A stretch of 32,516 nucleotides of DNA from Clostridiaceae bacterium (GTDB taxonomy: Bacteria; Bacillota; Clostridia; Lachnospirales; Lachnospiraceae), in contig QXWR01000049.1 in NCBI GenBank assembly GCA_009911065.1, positions 1 through 32,516 on the forward strand. Direction: 5' to 3'. Shown here piece after piece: positions 8,557-17,252 of this stretch. The stretch's first letter is position 1. Every line of letters starts with the position of its first letter. Under the pieces are notes generated by a model. That model was not told where the DNA came from. It did no database searches and worked only from the letters and a program-made list of their open reading frames with translations. The position numbers were made by a program, and so were the translations under genes.

Positions 8557-8601
8557 CATTCGCTGCCCTATTCTGGGTCTCCTGAGAAAAGGCAGCGAAT
8601 G
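8557..8601. terminator. Convergent hairpin between the cassette and the carboxypeptidase gene
   Basis: A perfect 11-bp stem pairs CATTCGCTGCC (8557-8567) with GGCAGCGAATG (8591-8601) around a 23-nt loop. It lies between the stop of the plus-strand HEPN-like gene (8546) and the stop of the minus-strand carboxypeptidase gene (8607). T-rich tracts follow only loosely on both strands, so it may act in both directions but not strongly. Confidence 0.55.
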
Positions 8602-8606
8602 CTGTG

Positions 8607-10196
8607 TTACCTGCGCCTTTTTGTTCTCCTTCTTTTCGGGCCGCCAAACCCTGTCCTTTGCCGTCTCTGGTATAAAAGCATCTGAAACTCATCCCCAGAT
8701 ATACCAATATCCTGAAGACGCTGCTGGCGGCGCTTATAGCGAAATCTCCGCTCCTCATATTCGATCCTGCGGCGCATCCTCATTACACAAAGAACTCCAT
8801 ATCCAGCAGCCAGAGCCAAAACCACACCCAAAATCCACCATACTGCTGCCGGAACATGAATCTGCATCCGGGGGATGGTATCCTCTTTCTCTTCCGGAAC
8901 CGCCCGGTTTAAAAGATCTCGTTCTAAATCCGCCTCACTTAGAGCAATCACTCCAAAGTCATCCGATGCGGTCTCTTCCATCTCCTCATTCATCTCCCCC
9001 GCCAAAGTCTCTTCCATCCCCCAATGACTCGTGTTATCGGACAAAGGTTGAATCGGTTCTGGTTCCTCTTTATTTACAATCAAATAAGTGGAACCAACAT
9101 TCCTCTCTTCATAATCATACAAAATCCTGGCCACAGCATCCGAAGGAGCGCTAGGAGGCAGATCGTAGGAAATCGAGGAAACCGTATCTGAAAACTCGGC
9201 ATTCAAAGGCAACGTAATCCTGCGGTTTCTCTGGACTCCAAGGACCGAAAGATCTGTTATGGGAAGCCCTGCCACAGTCATATCATTCTCTATGGAAGTA
9301 TAAGTGTCATCAAACTCCGTTATATCCAGGGAACGGAAATTTCGGAAACCAAAATTCATCATTGTCTTGGTATCTTTATAATGGGTCTGATGACCGTTTA
9401 GCACTACCGTAATCAGCTGCATATCATCCCGTTTGGCACAAGTGACCAGCGTGTTGCCTGCAAGGGACGTATAACCGGTCTTACCGCCAATGGCCCCCGG
9501 ATAAAAATTAGGACTGTTCTTTTTTATCATCTGATGTCCCGGATAAATGCGAAGTCCATCTGGATTTCGTTTCGTAGGAGGCAAATCATAATAAAGAGTA
9601 GAGACAATCTGCGCAAAAATCTCATTTTGAAATGCTGCCTGAGCAATCAATGCCATGTCATGAGCAGATGTATAATGTTCCGGATCATTCAATCCGCTGG
9701 GATTGTTAAAATGGGAATCCGTACATCCCAGGGCTGCTGCCTTGGCATTCATAATCGTAGAAAATGCTTCCGTAGAACTGGCAAGATGTTCTGCCAGCGC
9801 ATTTCCCGCCTCATTGGCTGATTTCAGCATCATGGCATAAAGGCAGTCCCGCACCGTCAGCCGGTCGCCCTCCTCCAAATTGGCATTACTGCTGTTCACC
9901 TCTACATTATAGACTGCATTGTGAGAAAAAGTCACAACCTCGTCCATTTCACAATTTTCAATAATAATCAGGGCCGTCAGAATTTTCGTAATACTGGCGG
10001 GAAAATACTTTTCGTGAATATTCTTTCCGTAAAGAATCGCTCCTGAATTGGCATCCATCAAAATGCCGCCCTCCGCCTGAATGGAAGGTCCGTCCGGCCA
10101 GGGAGGTGCAGCTTTTGCAGGCTGGTCAAGCAGGCCAACAAAAAGGAGCAGACATAAAAGGAAAGAAACGATTCTCTTCCTGTTAAATAAAGTCAT
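8607..10196 (-). CDS. D-alanyl-D-alanine carboxypeptidase (peptidase S11), membrane anchored
   Basis: Serine D,D-carboxypeptidase that trims the terminal D-Ala of peptidoglycan stem peptides outside the membrane. From the chosen start (529 residues) all three penicillin-binding motifs are present: S68-I-T-K71 in PASITKI, S126-A-N128 in LKSANEAGN, and K239-T-G241 in GGKTGYT. Residues 1-29 form a signal peptide (RKRIVSFLLCLLLFVGLL, cleavage near AKA-A). After the catalytic domain comes a beta-rich region (RRITLPLNAEFSD), an acidic stretch, one membrane helix (VWWILGVVLALAAGYGVL), and a very basic cytoplasmic tail ending RRRTKRRR. ATG 10196 is preferred over upstream in-frame starts because GGAG lies 9 nt before it and translation from there opens directly with the signal peptide. 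The gene has its own promoter. Confidence 0.92.
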   Translation of the reverse strand: MTLFNRKRIVSFLLCLLLFVGLLDQPAKAAPPWPDGPSIQAEGGILMDANSGAILYGKNIHEKYFPASITKILTALIIIENCEMDEVVTFSHNAVYNVEVNSSNANLEEGDRLTVRDCLYAMMLKSANEAGNALAEHLASSTEAFSTIMNAKAAALGCTDSHFNNPSGLNDPEHYTSAHDMALIAQAAFQNEIFAQIVSTLYYDLPPTKRNPDGLRIYPGHQMIKKNSPNFYPGAIGGKTGYTSLAGNTLVTCAKRDDMQLITVVLNGHQTHYKDTKTMMNFGFRNFRSLDITEFDDTYTSIENDMTVAGLPITDLSVLGVQRNRRITLPLNAEFSDTVSSISYDLPPSAPSDAVARILYDYEERNVGSTYLIVNKEEPEPIQPLSDNTSHWGMEETLAGEMNEEMEETASDDFGVIALSEADLERDLLNRAVPEEKEDTIPRMQIHVPAAVWWILGVVLALAAGYGVLCVMRMRRRIEYEERRFRYKRRQQRLQDIGISGDEFQMLLYQRRQRTGFGGPKRRRTKRRR

Positions 10197-10240
10197 ATAT
10201 AAATTCTCCATAAATGGCACGATAAAGAAACATATCCTAT

Positions 10241-10269
10241 AGTATAATGGATATTTCCGCACAAGTAAA
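10241..10269 (-). promoter_or_regulatory. Promoter of the D,D-carboxypeptidase gene
   Basis: On the minus strand TTTACT (10264-10269) and TATACT (10241-10246) are separated by exactly 17 bp, about 45 nt before the chosen start codon. It lies after the stop of the TIGR01906 gene, so the carboxypeptidase can be transcribed independently of it. Confidence 0.65.
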
Positions 10270-10311
10270 GAAAAAAATATTACAACTTTGTTACAAGTAT
10301 TAAGAATCCCT

Positions 10312-11016
10312 CTATGCCCGGGTTCTGCCAGACTTTTTCCCCGTGAGAACAATACAGCCAAGGCATAGGAAAAACACCACTGACACACTAATCCCATAAG
10401 TTATACCAATCCGGGCAGCCGTATCCACAAAAAAAGGTTCCGGGACAATATTAATCAACAAATCTGTCCTTGGGTCCAGCATCCACAGATCATTGTTGAA
10501 AAAAATATGGTGAAAAATCACAAAATATTTCGTGAAATCTGTGGAAATCAATGCAGCCAACCCTGCCAGCAAAGCAAAGAACAATCCCGTTCCCACACAG
10601 ATGGCACGCGGCAAGATTCCTTTTGTCTCTCCTTTCCTGACATAAAAAAACACCAGGATTCCCACAATTCCAACCAGGCAAATTCTACGGATTGCGATTG
10701 CCGCCAGGAACAAACCGCGCACATCTTCCATGTGAGCAATTTCCCGCTCATTGAAAAATTCTCTGGTCTGACCATTTACCTTGGTAAACACATGCAAATC
10801 ATCACGATTCCCCCGAAGATATGCCATCATTTCCTCAGTCACATCCAACAGATCTTCCATCTCCATAGGAACCGTATCCAGCACATGATGTTTTGTATAT
10901 TCTTTTTCATAATAACCTGGCGTCCAGTAAGTCACTGCTTCTATGGAGGTGATCAAAAGCAGAATCATCAAAGCAAATGCGCATGTAATTCCCAAAAGGT
11001 TATAAATCACTTTCAT
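10312..11016 (-). CDS. TIGR01906 / DUF1461 integral membrane protein
   Basis: A 234-residue membrane protein with a typical TIGR01906 (DUF1461, lactobacillar/clostridial membrane protein) layout. It has an N-terminal helix (LLGITCAFALMILLLITSI), an extracytoplasmic loop with YYEKEY, an LDVTEEMMAYLRG segment and FNEREIAHMEDVRGLF, and then three more membrane helices (CLVGIVGILVFFYV, GTGLFFALLAGLAAL, GISVSVVFFLCLGCIVL). The LLDVTxxxxxYLRG and FNERExxHMxDV blocks are the hallmarks I used. Its biochemical role is unknown. It lies upstream of and in the same direction as the D,D-carboxypeptidase gene with a 115-nt gap, so read-through is possible. Confidence 0.85.
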   Translation of the reverse strand: MKVIYNLLGITCAFALMILLLITSIEAVTYWTPGYYEKEYTKHHVLDTVPMEMEDLLDVTEEMMAYLRGNRDDLHVFTKVNGQTREFFNEREIAHMEDVRGLFLAAIAIRRICLVGIVGILVFFYVRKGETKGILPRAICVGTGLFFALLAGLAALISTDFTKYFVIFHHIFFNNDLWMLDPRTDLLINIVPEPFFVDTAARIGITYGISVSVVFFLCLGCIVLTGKKSGRTRA

Positions 11017-11107
11017 AGTAACAAATTCCTTTCTTCTTTCTGTTACTTATTTTACTACATGACAAAATTTTTTCCAAGATTTTTTCTTCCCATTCTCTGC
11101 TAAATTA

Positions 11108-11116
11108 TGTTACAAT
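11108..11116 (+). promoter_or_regulatory. Extended -10 promoter of the TRIC-like gene
   Basis: TGTTACAAT matches an extended -10 (TGn plus TACAAT at 11111-11116). No good -35 lies 17 bp upstream, which is tolerable for an extended -10 promoter. It is 52 nt before the proposed ATG and inside the divergent gap with the TIGR01906 gene. Confidence 0.5.
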
Positions 11117-11167
11117 ATACCAGAAACTTTAAGATTTCACCCATAGAAAGTGAAGCAGGCCATACCA

Positions 11168-11824
11168 ATGAACAACCTTACTGTCTTTTTTCTTATTGAA
11201 ATCATCGGCACTGCCGCCTTCTCTTGTTCCGGCGGCATGGTGGCGATCAAAAAACAGCTGGACCTTTTAGGGATTATCGTTTTGGGCGTCACCACAGCCG
11301 TAGGAGGCGGAATGCTCCGGGATTTGATCATCGGAATCCATCCGCCCACTTTATTTGTCAATCCAATCTATGTATGGATTGCATTTTTGTCTGTCCTGAT
11401 CCTATTCGCCATTGTAAGGTCTCATCAAGTCACCTTAGCAATGCTGGAATCTGAAATTTACGAACGCATTCTGAACTTTTTAGATGCTGTGGGACTGGGG
11501 GCATTTACTGTAGTGGGCATTGACACCGCCATAGAAGCCGGATTTGGAAACTACCATTTCCTTATGATCTTTTTAGGAACCATTACAGGAGTGGGCGGCG
11601 GACTCCTTCGGGACATCATGGCAGGCCAAACCCCTGCCATCCTGAAAAAACATGTATATGCCTGCGCCTCCATTGCCGGAGCCGTATGTTATGTAAATCT
11701 GCTGAATTTTATTGGAAATGACCCTGCCATGATTCTCAGCGCATTGCTGGTCGTTCTGATTCGAATTTTAGCCAGAAAATATAAATGGAATCTACCCACT
11801 GCAATGGGAAAAGAAGAACTATAA
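11168..11824 (+). CDS. TRIC/UPF0126 family membrane protein (YadS-like)
   Basis: Membrane protein of the UPF0126 family, built from two glycine-rich repeats. IIGTAAFSCSGGMVAIKKQLDLLGIIVLGVT followed by GGGMLRDLIIGIHPP is mirrored by LDAVGLGAFTVVGIDTAIEAG followed by GGGLLRDIMAGQTPAIL. Family structures are trimeric cation channels related to TRIC; the ion carried here is unknown. The 218-residue length and seven predicted helices agree with the family. I prefer ATG 11168 because homologues begin right at the first helix; a GTG at 11150 in the same frame is the alternative. Neither has a strong ribosome binding site. The PAP2 gene follows 56 nt downstream in the same direction. Confidence 0.88.
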   Translation: MNNLTVFFLIEIIGTAAFSCSGGMVAIKKQLDLLGIIVLGVTTAVGGGMLRDLIIGIHPPTLFVNPIYVWIAFLSVLILFAIVRSHQVTLAMLESEIYERILNFLDAVGLGAFTVVGIDTAIEAGFGNYHFLMIFLGTITGVGGGLLRDIMAGQTPAILKKHVYACASIAGAVCYVNLLNFIGNDPAMILSALLVVLIRILARKYKWNLPTAMGKEEL

Positions 11825-11880
11825 AACATGCCTTGAAAACCAGTCAAAATGACGCAAAAAGCGTCGGAAAAGAGGAAATT

Positions 11881-12429
11881 ATGGAATTTTTCTATCAGAT
11901 AGACAGTTGGATTTTAATGTGGATTCAGTCACTGCGACAAGATTGGATGACTCCCTTTTGGAAAACCATTACCCTTTTAGGCAATGCCGGATATATCTGG
12001 ATTTTACTGACGGTATACCTGCTTCTTCGTCCCCAATTACAAAAAATTGGCGCCACGGTACTTTTGGCTCTGCTTTTTGGCGCTCTGGTCACAAATGTTC
12101 TCTTCAAACCCCTGTTTGCCAGAATCCGCCCCTATGAAGTCATAGACGGCCTGGTACTCCTGGTAAACAAACAAAGCGACTACTCCTTTCCCTCCGGCCA
12201 CTCCTGCGCTGCTTTTGCCGCAGCCACCGTATGCTGGAAAATGCTGCCCCGGCCATATGGAGGCAGCATCCTTCTTCTGGCAGCTCTGATGGCGTTTTCC
12301 CGGCTGTACGTAGGCGTTCACTATCCCAGCGACGTACTGGGAGGAATTTTAATCGGAACCGCCGCCGGACTTGCTGCCATGAAATTGATCCATGGCATTT
12401 CACGTAAAAAGACACTGGAAAAGGGATAA
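11881..12429 (+). CDS. PAP2 superfamily phosphatase
   Basis: A 182-residue membrane phosphatase of the PAP2 superfamily. All three catalytic signatures are present in order: KPLFARIRP (KxxxxxxRP), PSGHS, and SRLYVGVHYPSD (SRxxxxxHxxxD). The nucleophilic histidine is in the last motif. About six hydrophobic segments surround them. Likely substrates are undecaprenyl pyrophosphate or lipid phosphates at the outer membrane face, but the substrate cannot be told from sequence. ATG 11881 is chosen over the open frame from 11785 because AGAGG lies 6 nt upstream and the earlier part overlaps the TRIC-like gene. Its stop lies inside the shared terminator with atpD. Confidence 0.9.
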   Translation: MEFFYQIDSWILMWIQSLRQDWMTPFWKTITLLGNAGYIWILLTVYLLLRPQLQKIGATVLLALLFGALVTNVLFKPLFARIRPYEVIDGLVLLVNKQSDYSFPSGHSCAAFAAATVCWKMLPRPYGGSILLLAALMAFSRLYVGVHYPSDVLGGILIGTAAGLAAMKLIHGISRKKTLEKG

Positions 12430-12456
12430 AGCTTTCCAAAGCTTTTATCCCTTTTT
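12421..12456. terminator. Bidirectional terminator covering both stop codons
   Basis: AAGGGATAAAGCTTT (12421-12435) pairs with AAAGCTTTTATCCCTT (12438-12453) with one bulge and a 2-nt loop. A T run follows on the plus strand and TTTTCC on the minus strand. The stem contains the stop codon of the PAP2 gene (12427-12429) in one arm and the stop codon of atpD (12445-12447) in the other. Confidence 0.9.
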
Positions 12457-13062
12457 TCCTTTCTTAATCACCTTCAGTCTGGTAAATTCCTCCCGGTCTT
12501 TTTCCTCCAAGGCGTTGGTAATATCCGCCACCAAGGTTTCATACACAGGAATCGTAATATTTTTCAGCGCATTGGCCCGCTTCTGAGTCTTGCGGATGCT
12601 TCCCGCAAGACGGTAGGCGGAATTTTCCACCATAGACAGCCGAATCGTCAGATTCTTTACCTTTTCAAACTGAAGCCTTGCCTCATCCAAAGCCTCGCTG
12701 GTGCTGTGGTAGGCATAAGAAAGCTTCATGGCAGTCGGCTCATGGCGTACCAGAGGAATTTCGGTTCCCATAATACTCCGGGTTCTGATTGTGACCGAAT
12801 CCTCCACAGGAACCGACGACGCAGTCTCCTCCACAAAATTAATTCCCAAATCAATATTCGCCCTCTGCAATGCCCCATATGCAGCTGTAAATGTAGAATC
12901 AATCTCCTGCTGAATCTCCTTGGCCTGATCAATTAAACCCATTAACTCCCGCAGCAAGATATTCCGTTTCTTATCCATCAGCTCATAACCCTGGCTGGCA
13001 AGGGCAAGAGAGTTTTTCGCCAGAATCAGGTTCCCCTTTGTGGGAAACGTGTTGGGATTCAT
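12445..13062 (-). CDS. atpD: V-type ATPase subunit D (central stalk)
   Basis: 205 residues. Subunit D forms the coiled-coil rotor shaft inside the A3B3 hexamer and transmits rotation to the Vo ring. The sequence shows the family pattern: an N-terminal helix after PTKGNLILAKNSLALASQGYELMDKKRNILLREL, a middle beta/loop region, and a C-terminal helix with RRTQKRANAL-like residues (RKTQKRANALKNITIP). The ATG overlaps the stop codon of atpB in an ATGA arrangement (13059-13062), so translation is coupled. It is the last gene of the operon and ends in the bidirectional hairpin. Confidence 0.96.
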   Translation of the reverse strand: MNPNTFPTKGNLILAKNSLALASQGYELMDKKRNILLRELMGLIDQAKEIQQEIDSTFTAAYGALQRANIDLGINFVEETASSVPVEDSVTIRTRSIMGTEIPLVRHEPTAMKLSYAYHSTSEALDEARLQFEKVKNLTIRLSMVENSAYRLAGSIRKTQKRANALKNITIPVYETLVADITNALEEKDREEFTRLKVIKKGKKG

Positions 13063-14444
13063 ACAGACTCCTCCTTATAGTACTGATCCAGAATCTTCGT
13101 ATCAATTCGGTCCAGTTCCTCCCTTGGCAAAAGCCGCAGAAGCTCCCATCCAATATTTAAGGTCTGAATAATATTCCGGTTGTCATAAGGGTCCTGGCCC
13201 ACAAAACGCCGCTCAAACTCTCTTCCAAATTGCAGATATTTCTTGTCCAAAGGCGACAGCTCATCTTCCCCGATTACAGAAGCCAGCGCTCTGGCATCTC
13301 CCACCTTGGCATAACAGGAAAACAACTGATTCGCCACAGACTGATGATCTCCTCTGGTAAATCCCTCCCCAATGCCGTCCTTCATCAGACGGGACAAACT
13401 GGGCAGAACATGAATCGGTGGATACACCGACTGGCCATTTAAACTTCGATCCAGCACAATCTGTCCCTCAGTAATATATCCGGTCAGATCCGGGATGGGA
13501 TGCGTAATATCATCATTGGGCATAGTCAAAATCGGAATCTGAGTCACAGAACCATTAATCCCCTGAACAATCCCTGCCCGCTCATAAATTGCCGCAAACT
13601 CACTGTAAAGGTATCCCGGAAAACCCTTTCTGGAAGGAATCTCCCCTTTGGAGGAAGACACTTCCCGCATGGCCTCGGCAAAAGAAGTCATATCCGTCAA
13701 AATTACCAGAATATGCATTCCCTTCTCAAAAGCAAGGTACTCTGCCAGAGTCAAGGCCACCTTGGGAGTAATCAACCGCTCCACCACCGGATCGTTGGCA
13801 AGGTTCACAAACATTGCCACATGAGAAGCCACGCCGCTTTCCTCAAAGGTTCTGCGGAAAAAATCAGCCACATCATGTTTTACTCCCATAGCCGCAAACA
13901 CAATGGCAAATTCCTCCCCGGAATCGTCGTCTCCTAAAGACGCCTGCTGCACAATTTGAGCTGCCAGCTGATCATGAGGCAGGCCATTGCCGGAAAAAAT
14001 CGGCAACTTCTGGCCCCGAATCAAAGTCATCAGCCCGTCAATGGCAGAAATACCTGTGCGGATATAGTTTCTGGGATATTCCCGTGTCACTGGATTTAAA
14101 GGCTTTCCATTCACATCCAGCATTTTCTCCGGAATAATCTCTCCCAGCCCGTCTATGGGAACGCCAATCCCATTAAAGGTTCTCCCCAGCATCTCTTCTG
14201 AAACGCCAAGCTCCATGGGATGTCCCGTAAGACGGGTGTGAACGCCCCGCAGAGACAGCCCCTCTGTGCCGGCGAAAACCTGTATCACTGCCCGGTCCTC
14301 GCTGACCTCAATGATTCTTCCCAGCTTCTTTTTGCCGTCATTTGTGACCATTTCCACAATCTCGTCATAAGCTGCGTCCCGGACTCCCTCAAGCACTGCC
14401 ATGGGACCATTAATCGCATTTAATCCCAAATATTCTATTGCCAT
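13059..14444 (-). CDS. atpB: V-type ATPase subunit B (regulatory, non-catalytic)
   Basis: 461 residues, the usual length. Subunit B alternates with A in the V1 hexamer and binds nucleotide without hydrolysis. The start reads MAIEYLGLNAINGPMAVLEGV. GRTFNGIGVPIDG, NYIRTGISAIDGLMTLIRGQKLPIFSGNGLPHDQLAAQI and SLSRLMKDGIGEGFTR are typical of B. The segment that would be the P-loop reads FSGNGLPHD, without GKT, as expected for the non-catalytic subunit. AGGAGG lies 5 nt before the ATG. A 65-nt gap separates it from atpA, the second-largest spacing in the operon. Confidence 0.97.
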   Translation of the reverse strand: MAIEYLGLNAINGPMAVLEGVRDAAYDEIVEMVTNDGKKKLGRIIEVSEDRAVIQVFAGTEGLSLRGVHTRLTGHPMELGVSEEMLGRTFNGIGVPIDGLGEIIPEKMLDVNGKPLNPVTREYPRNYIRTGISAIDGLMTLIRGQKLPIFSGNGLPHDQLAAQIVQQASLGDDDSGEEFAIVFAAMGVKHDVADFFRRTFEESGVASHVAMFVNLANDPVVERLITPKVALTLAEYLAFEKGMHILVILTDMTSFAEAMREVSSSKGEIPSRKGFPGYLYSEFAAIYERAGIVQGINGSVTQIPILTMPNDDITHPIPDLTGYITEGQIVLDRSLNGQSVYPPIHVLPSLSRLMKDGIGEGFTRGDHQSVANQLFSCYAKVGDARALASVIGEDELSPLDKKYLQFGREFERRFVGQDPYDNRNIIQTLNIGWELLRLLPREELDRIDTKILDQYYKEESV

Positions 14445-14509
14445 TTTTACCTCCTGCCAAAATTCTGTTTATCCCCATCGTTTGAACTGTAACAAACAAA
14501 AGGTTATGT

Positions 14510-16282
14510 TCATCCGTTCCGCTCCACAACATCATCATAAAAACGGTCGATCTGTATTTTATAGTCATCCAGCAGATGAAGCTGGTCATTTGGCACATCA
14601 TACTTGATGGCAATTACCTTGTCAAAAATCGGGTCTTCCTTTAACACAGACATGGGCATTCCCATGGAAATAAGCGCCTTGGATTTCTGATACAGATACA
14701 AAATAATTTCCATCATCTTAAACTGCTTCTTCATGGGAACACAGGTATCATCCTTGTGAAATGCATTTTGCTGAAGAAAACCAGTACGGATTACCTTGGC
14801 AATCTCCAGAATCAGCTTTTGGTCATCTGGAAGCACATCGCTTCCAATCAATTTAACAATCTCCATCAGGCTGCTTTCCTGAGAAAGGAGGTACACAATT
14901 TGATTGCGGCTTTCCACAAATTTCCGGTCCACATGTTCCGAATACCAGGACTTTAGGTCTCCCAAATACTCAGAATAGCTGGTCAGCCAGGAAATCGCTG
15001 GGAAATGTCTGGCATAGGCAAGACTCTTATCCAGTCCCCAAAAGCAGCGGACAAAACGTTTGGTATTCTGAGTCACTGGCTCTGAAAAATCTCCGCCCTG
15101 AGGCGACACCGCCCCGATTATCGTAACACTGCCCATAGTTCCGTTTAAATTCTCCATCATTCCGGCACGCTCGTAAAAAGCAGACAGTCTGGAAGCCAGA
15201 TAAGCGGGAAATCCCTCCTCTGCTGGCATCTCCTCCAGACGTCCGGACAATTCACGCAAAGCCTCTGCCCATCGGGAAGTGGAATCTGCCATGATCGCCA
15301 CATGATACCCCATATCCCTGTAATATTCCGCCAGAGTCAGGCCAGAATAAAGGCTTGCCTCACGAGCCGCCACCGGCATGTTGGATGTGTTGGCAATCAA
15401 GGTAGTCCGATCCATCAGCGGATTGCCGGTTTTAGGGTCAATCAGCTCCCCAAACTCCTCCAGAACCTGGGTCATCTCATTCCCCCGCTCTCCGCATCCA
15501 ATATAAATAATAATATTAGCGTCCGACCACTTGGCAACCTGATGCTGAGTCATGGTTTTTCCGGTTCCAAAACCACCTGGAATGGCAGCTGTGCCGCCCT
15601 TTGCCAGAGGAAACAACGTATCCAGTATTCTCTGTCCTGTCACGAGCGGCTGCTCTGTGGGACACCGTCGGGCCACAGGTCTTGCCTGCCGGATCGGCCA
15701 CTTTTGAATCATGTTGAGGGTCTCTTTCGTTCCATCTGAAAGCTCTAGGGTAAGTAATGGCTCCTCAATGGTATAATCTCCATCCACAGCCACCTCCAGG
15801 ACACGCCCTTCCTTTCCTGGAGGAACCATCACCTTATGGACAATCGCCGGCGTCTCTATAACCTCTGCGATAATCGTGCCGCCTGTCACCAGACTTCCCT
15901 TTTCCACGGTCATATGGGTACGCCATTTTTTCCCTGTATCCAGGGAATCCACATTGACTCCCCGGTTAATGTAAGCGCCCCCGGTTTTGGCAATCTCACT
16001 TAACGGGCGCTCGATTCCGTCAAAAATATTTTTCAGAATCCCTGGCGCCAGTGTTACGGTCACTGGAGCGCCGGTTCCAATTACCGTCTCTCCTGGCCGG
16101 ATGCCCGTGGTTTCCTCATAAACCTGAATGGTGGTGGTTTCCACAGAAAGTCCGATAACTTCCCCCACCAGCCGTTCCTTTCCCACATAAACCATCTCGT
16201 TCATGGCAAATCCCACATCTTGTTTCAGTTGGATGATCGGGCCGTTAATTTTATAGATGGTTCCTGTTTTATTTGCTGCCAT
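14510..16282 (-). CDS. atpA: V-type ATPase subunit A (catalytic)
   Basis: Catalytic ATP-hydrolysing or ATP-synthesising subunit of V1, about 590 residues. The Walker A loop is PGGFGTGKT near residues 232-240, followed by a GERGNEM segment, NTSNMPVAAREASLYSGLTLAEYYRDMGY and the Walker B-like VAIMADSTSRWAEALRE. The A-specific non-homologous region (about 110-200) contains VIETPAIVHKVMVPPGKEG. ATG 16282 (MAANKTGTIYKI) is preferred because AAGGAG sits 10 nt upstream and homologues begin there; ATG 16291 is three codons earlier with AAGGAG only 1 nt away. Either start overlaps the end of atpE, implying coupling. Confidence 0.97.
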   Translation of the reverse strand: MAANKTGTIYKINGPIIQLKQDVGFAMNEMVYVGKERLVGEVIGLSVETTTIQVYEETTGIRPGETVIGTGAPVTVTLAPGILKNIFDGIERPLSEIAKTGGAYINRGVNVDSLDTGKKWRTHMTVEKGSLVTGGTIIAEVIETPAIVHKVMVPPGKEGRVLEVAVDGDYTIEEPLLTLELSDGTKETLNMIQKWPIRQARPVARRCPTEQPLVTGQRILDTLFPLAKGGTAAIPGGFGTGKTMTQHQVAKWSDANIIIYIGCGERGNEMTQVLEEFGELIDPKTGNPLMDRTTLIANTSNMPVAAREASLYSGLTLAEYYRDMGYHVAIMADSTSRWAEALRELSGRLEEMPAEEGFPAYLASRLSAFYERAGMMENLNGTMGSVTIIGAVSPQGGDFSEPVTQNTKRFVRCFWGLDKSLAYARHFPAISWLTSYSEYLGDLKSWYSEHVDRKFVESRNQIVYLLSQESSLMEIVKLIGSDVLPDDQKLILEIAKVIRTGFLQQNAFHKDDTCVPMKKQFKMMEIILYLYQKSKALISMGMPMSVLKEDPIFDKVIAIKYDVPNDQLHLLDDYKIQIDRFYDDVVERNG

Positions 16283-16904
16283 TTCCGGCATTCTCCTTCC
16301 CCCCTTCCTTCTGATTTTGGATGCCTGACATAAAATCAAAATGGAACTCTTCCCCCAGCTCCTCCAAACGTTTCTGGAAAGAATGATCCATCAAAATATT
16401 GCTCATAGGCAGAACCCCGCGGATTCCTCCTAGGAAAGAATAACTACTGATTTCAAATCGTGCCGCCGGAAATTTACCGGCAAGCTCTGTTTGCCTGCTC
16501 TGGTCAGAAGGGTCCAGATAAATGACAATCTCTTCTCCCCTTGCAAAATCCAATGCTTTTTGAATCTGACCTTCCAAATATTTTTCATACTCAGGAGTCT
16601 TTTCATATGCTTCCAGTTTCTTTTTTAACTGATCAAACAACCGTTCCTTTAATTCCTCCTGCTTGCGCCCCAGGCTGCGCTTTAATTCCATCTGCTTAAG
16701 GGAAAGCTTTTTATTCATATCCCGTTCAATTTGATTCGTTTCCTGACGAACCTGAAGTCCTGCACGGCGCTGCGCCTCCTGTTGATGCTCTTTAAAATCA
16801 TTTTCAAGAGCAGCCATATATTCTTCTAACATACGGCTGCTCCGCATCCGCGCATCTTCCATACAGGTATCCAAAAAATGTTTTAATTTCTCCTCTGTGG
16901 TCAA
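16269..16904 (-). CDS. atpE: V-type ATPase subunit E (peripheral stalk)
   Basis: 211 residues. The N-terminal half is a long charged coiled coil (for example SLKQMELKRSLGRKQEELKERLF), and the C-terminal half is an alpha/beta domain ending in SYSFLGGIRGVLPMSNILMDHSFQKRLEEL. This matches subunit E, which pairs with the small H/G subunit to form the stator stalk. The reading D[HN]SFxxRLEEL near the end is a family feature. Its tail overlaps the start of atpA. A 35-nt gap separates it from atpF upstream. Confidence 0.93.
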   Translation of the reverse strand: MTTEEKLKHFLDTCMEDARMRSSRMLEEYMAALENDFKEHQQEAQRRAGLQVRQETNQIERDMNKKLSLKQMELKRSLGRKQEELKERLFDQLKKKLEAYEKTPEYEKYLEGQIQKALDFARGEEIVIYLDPSDQSRQTELAGKFPAARFEISSYSFLGGIRGVLPMSNILMDHSFQKRLEELGEEFHFDFMSGIQNQKEGGKENAGNGSK

Positions 16905-16939
16905 AGGATCACCTGCTTTCTTTTCATTTCCCGTTACAA

Positions 16940-17248
16940 TTACAATTTCAATCCAATAGATTCATTCACATACGAAGTGATAAAGTCCGGCTTGCGGCCG
17001 GTTCCGTGGCGGTCGGGAATTTCCACAAAAAGCGGCAGCTTCTGATTCATCTTCACATGATTGATGATGTCCGGAAATTCCACTCCAAATTTCTCGGTCA
17101 GAAGAACAATCCCGATCTCCTTGTCGGCAAGGACTTTATCCAACTCCCTTTGCAATTCCTGTTTTTCATGGACAACCACACCTTCCACACCGGCAAGACG
17201 CATTCCGGTCCAGGTGTCAATGTTGTCACTGATCAGATATATTTTCAT
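16940..17248 (-). CDS. atpF: V-type ATPase subunit F (central stalk)
   Basis: 102 residues, typical for subunit F (called NtpG in Enterococcus hirae). It binds subunit D in the rotor. The Rossmann-like core begins MKIYLISDNIDTWTGMRLAGV and contains KEIGIVLLTEKF and LPLFVEIPDRHG. The position between K and E and the 4-nt gap after the K stop codon fit one polycistron. Confidence 0.93.
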   Translation of the reverse strand: MKIYLISDNIDTWTGMRLAGVEGVVVHEKQELQRELDKVLADKEIGIVLLTEKFGVEFPDIINHVKMNQKLPLFVEIPDRHGTGRKPDFITSYVNESIGLKL

Positions 17249-17252
17249 AAGA

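Noticed and set aside
8621..9154. 177-residue plus-strand frame opposite the carboxypeptidase
   Set aside because: Antisense to a clear S11 peptidase gene, low complexity, no ribosome binding site.
13500..13937. 145-residue plus-strand frame opposite atpB
   Set aside because: Shadow of the conserved V-ATPase B gene. The same holds for 15302-15739 opposite atpA.
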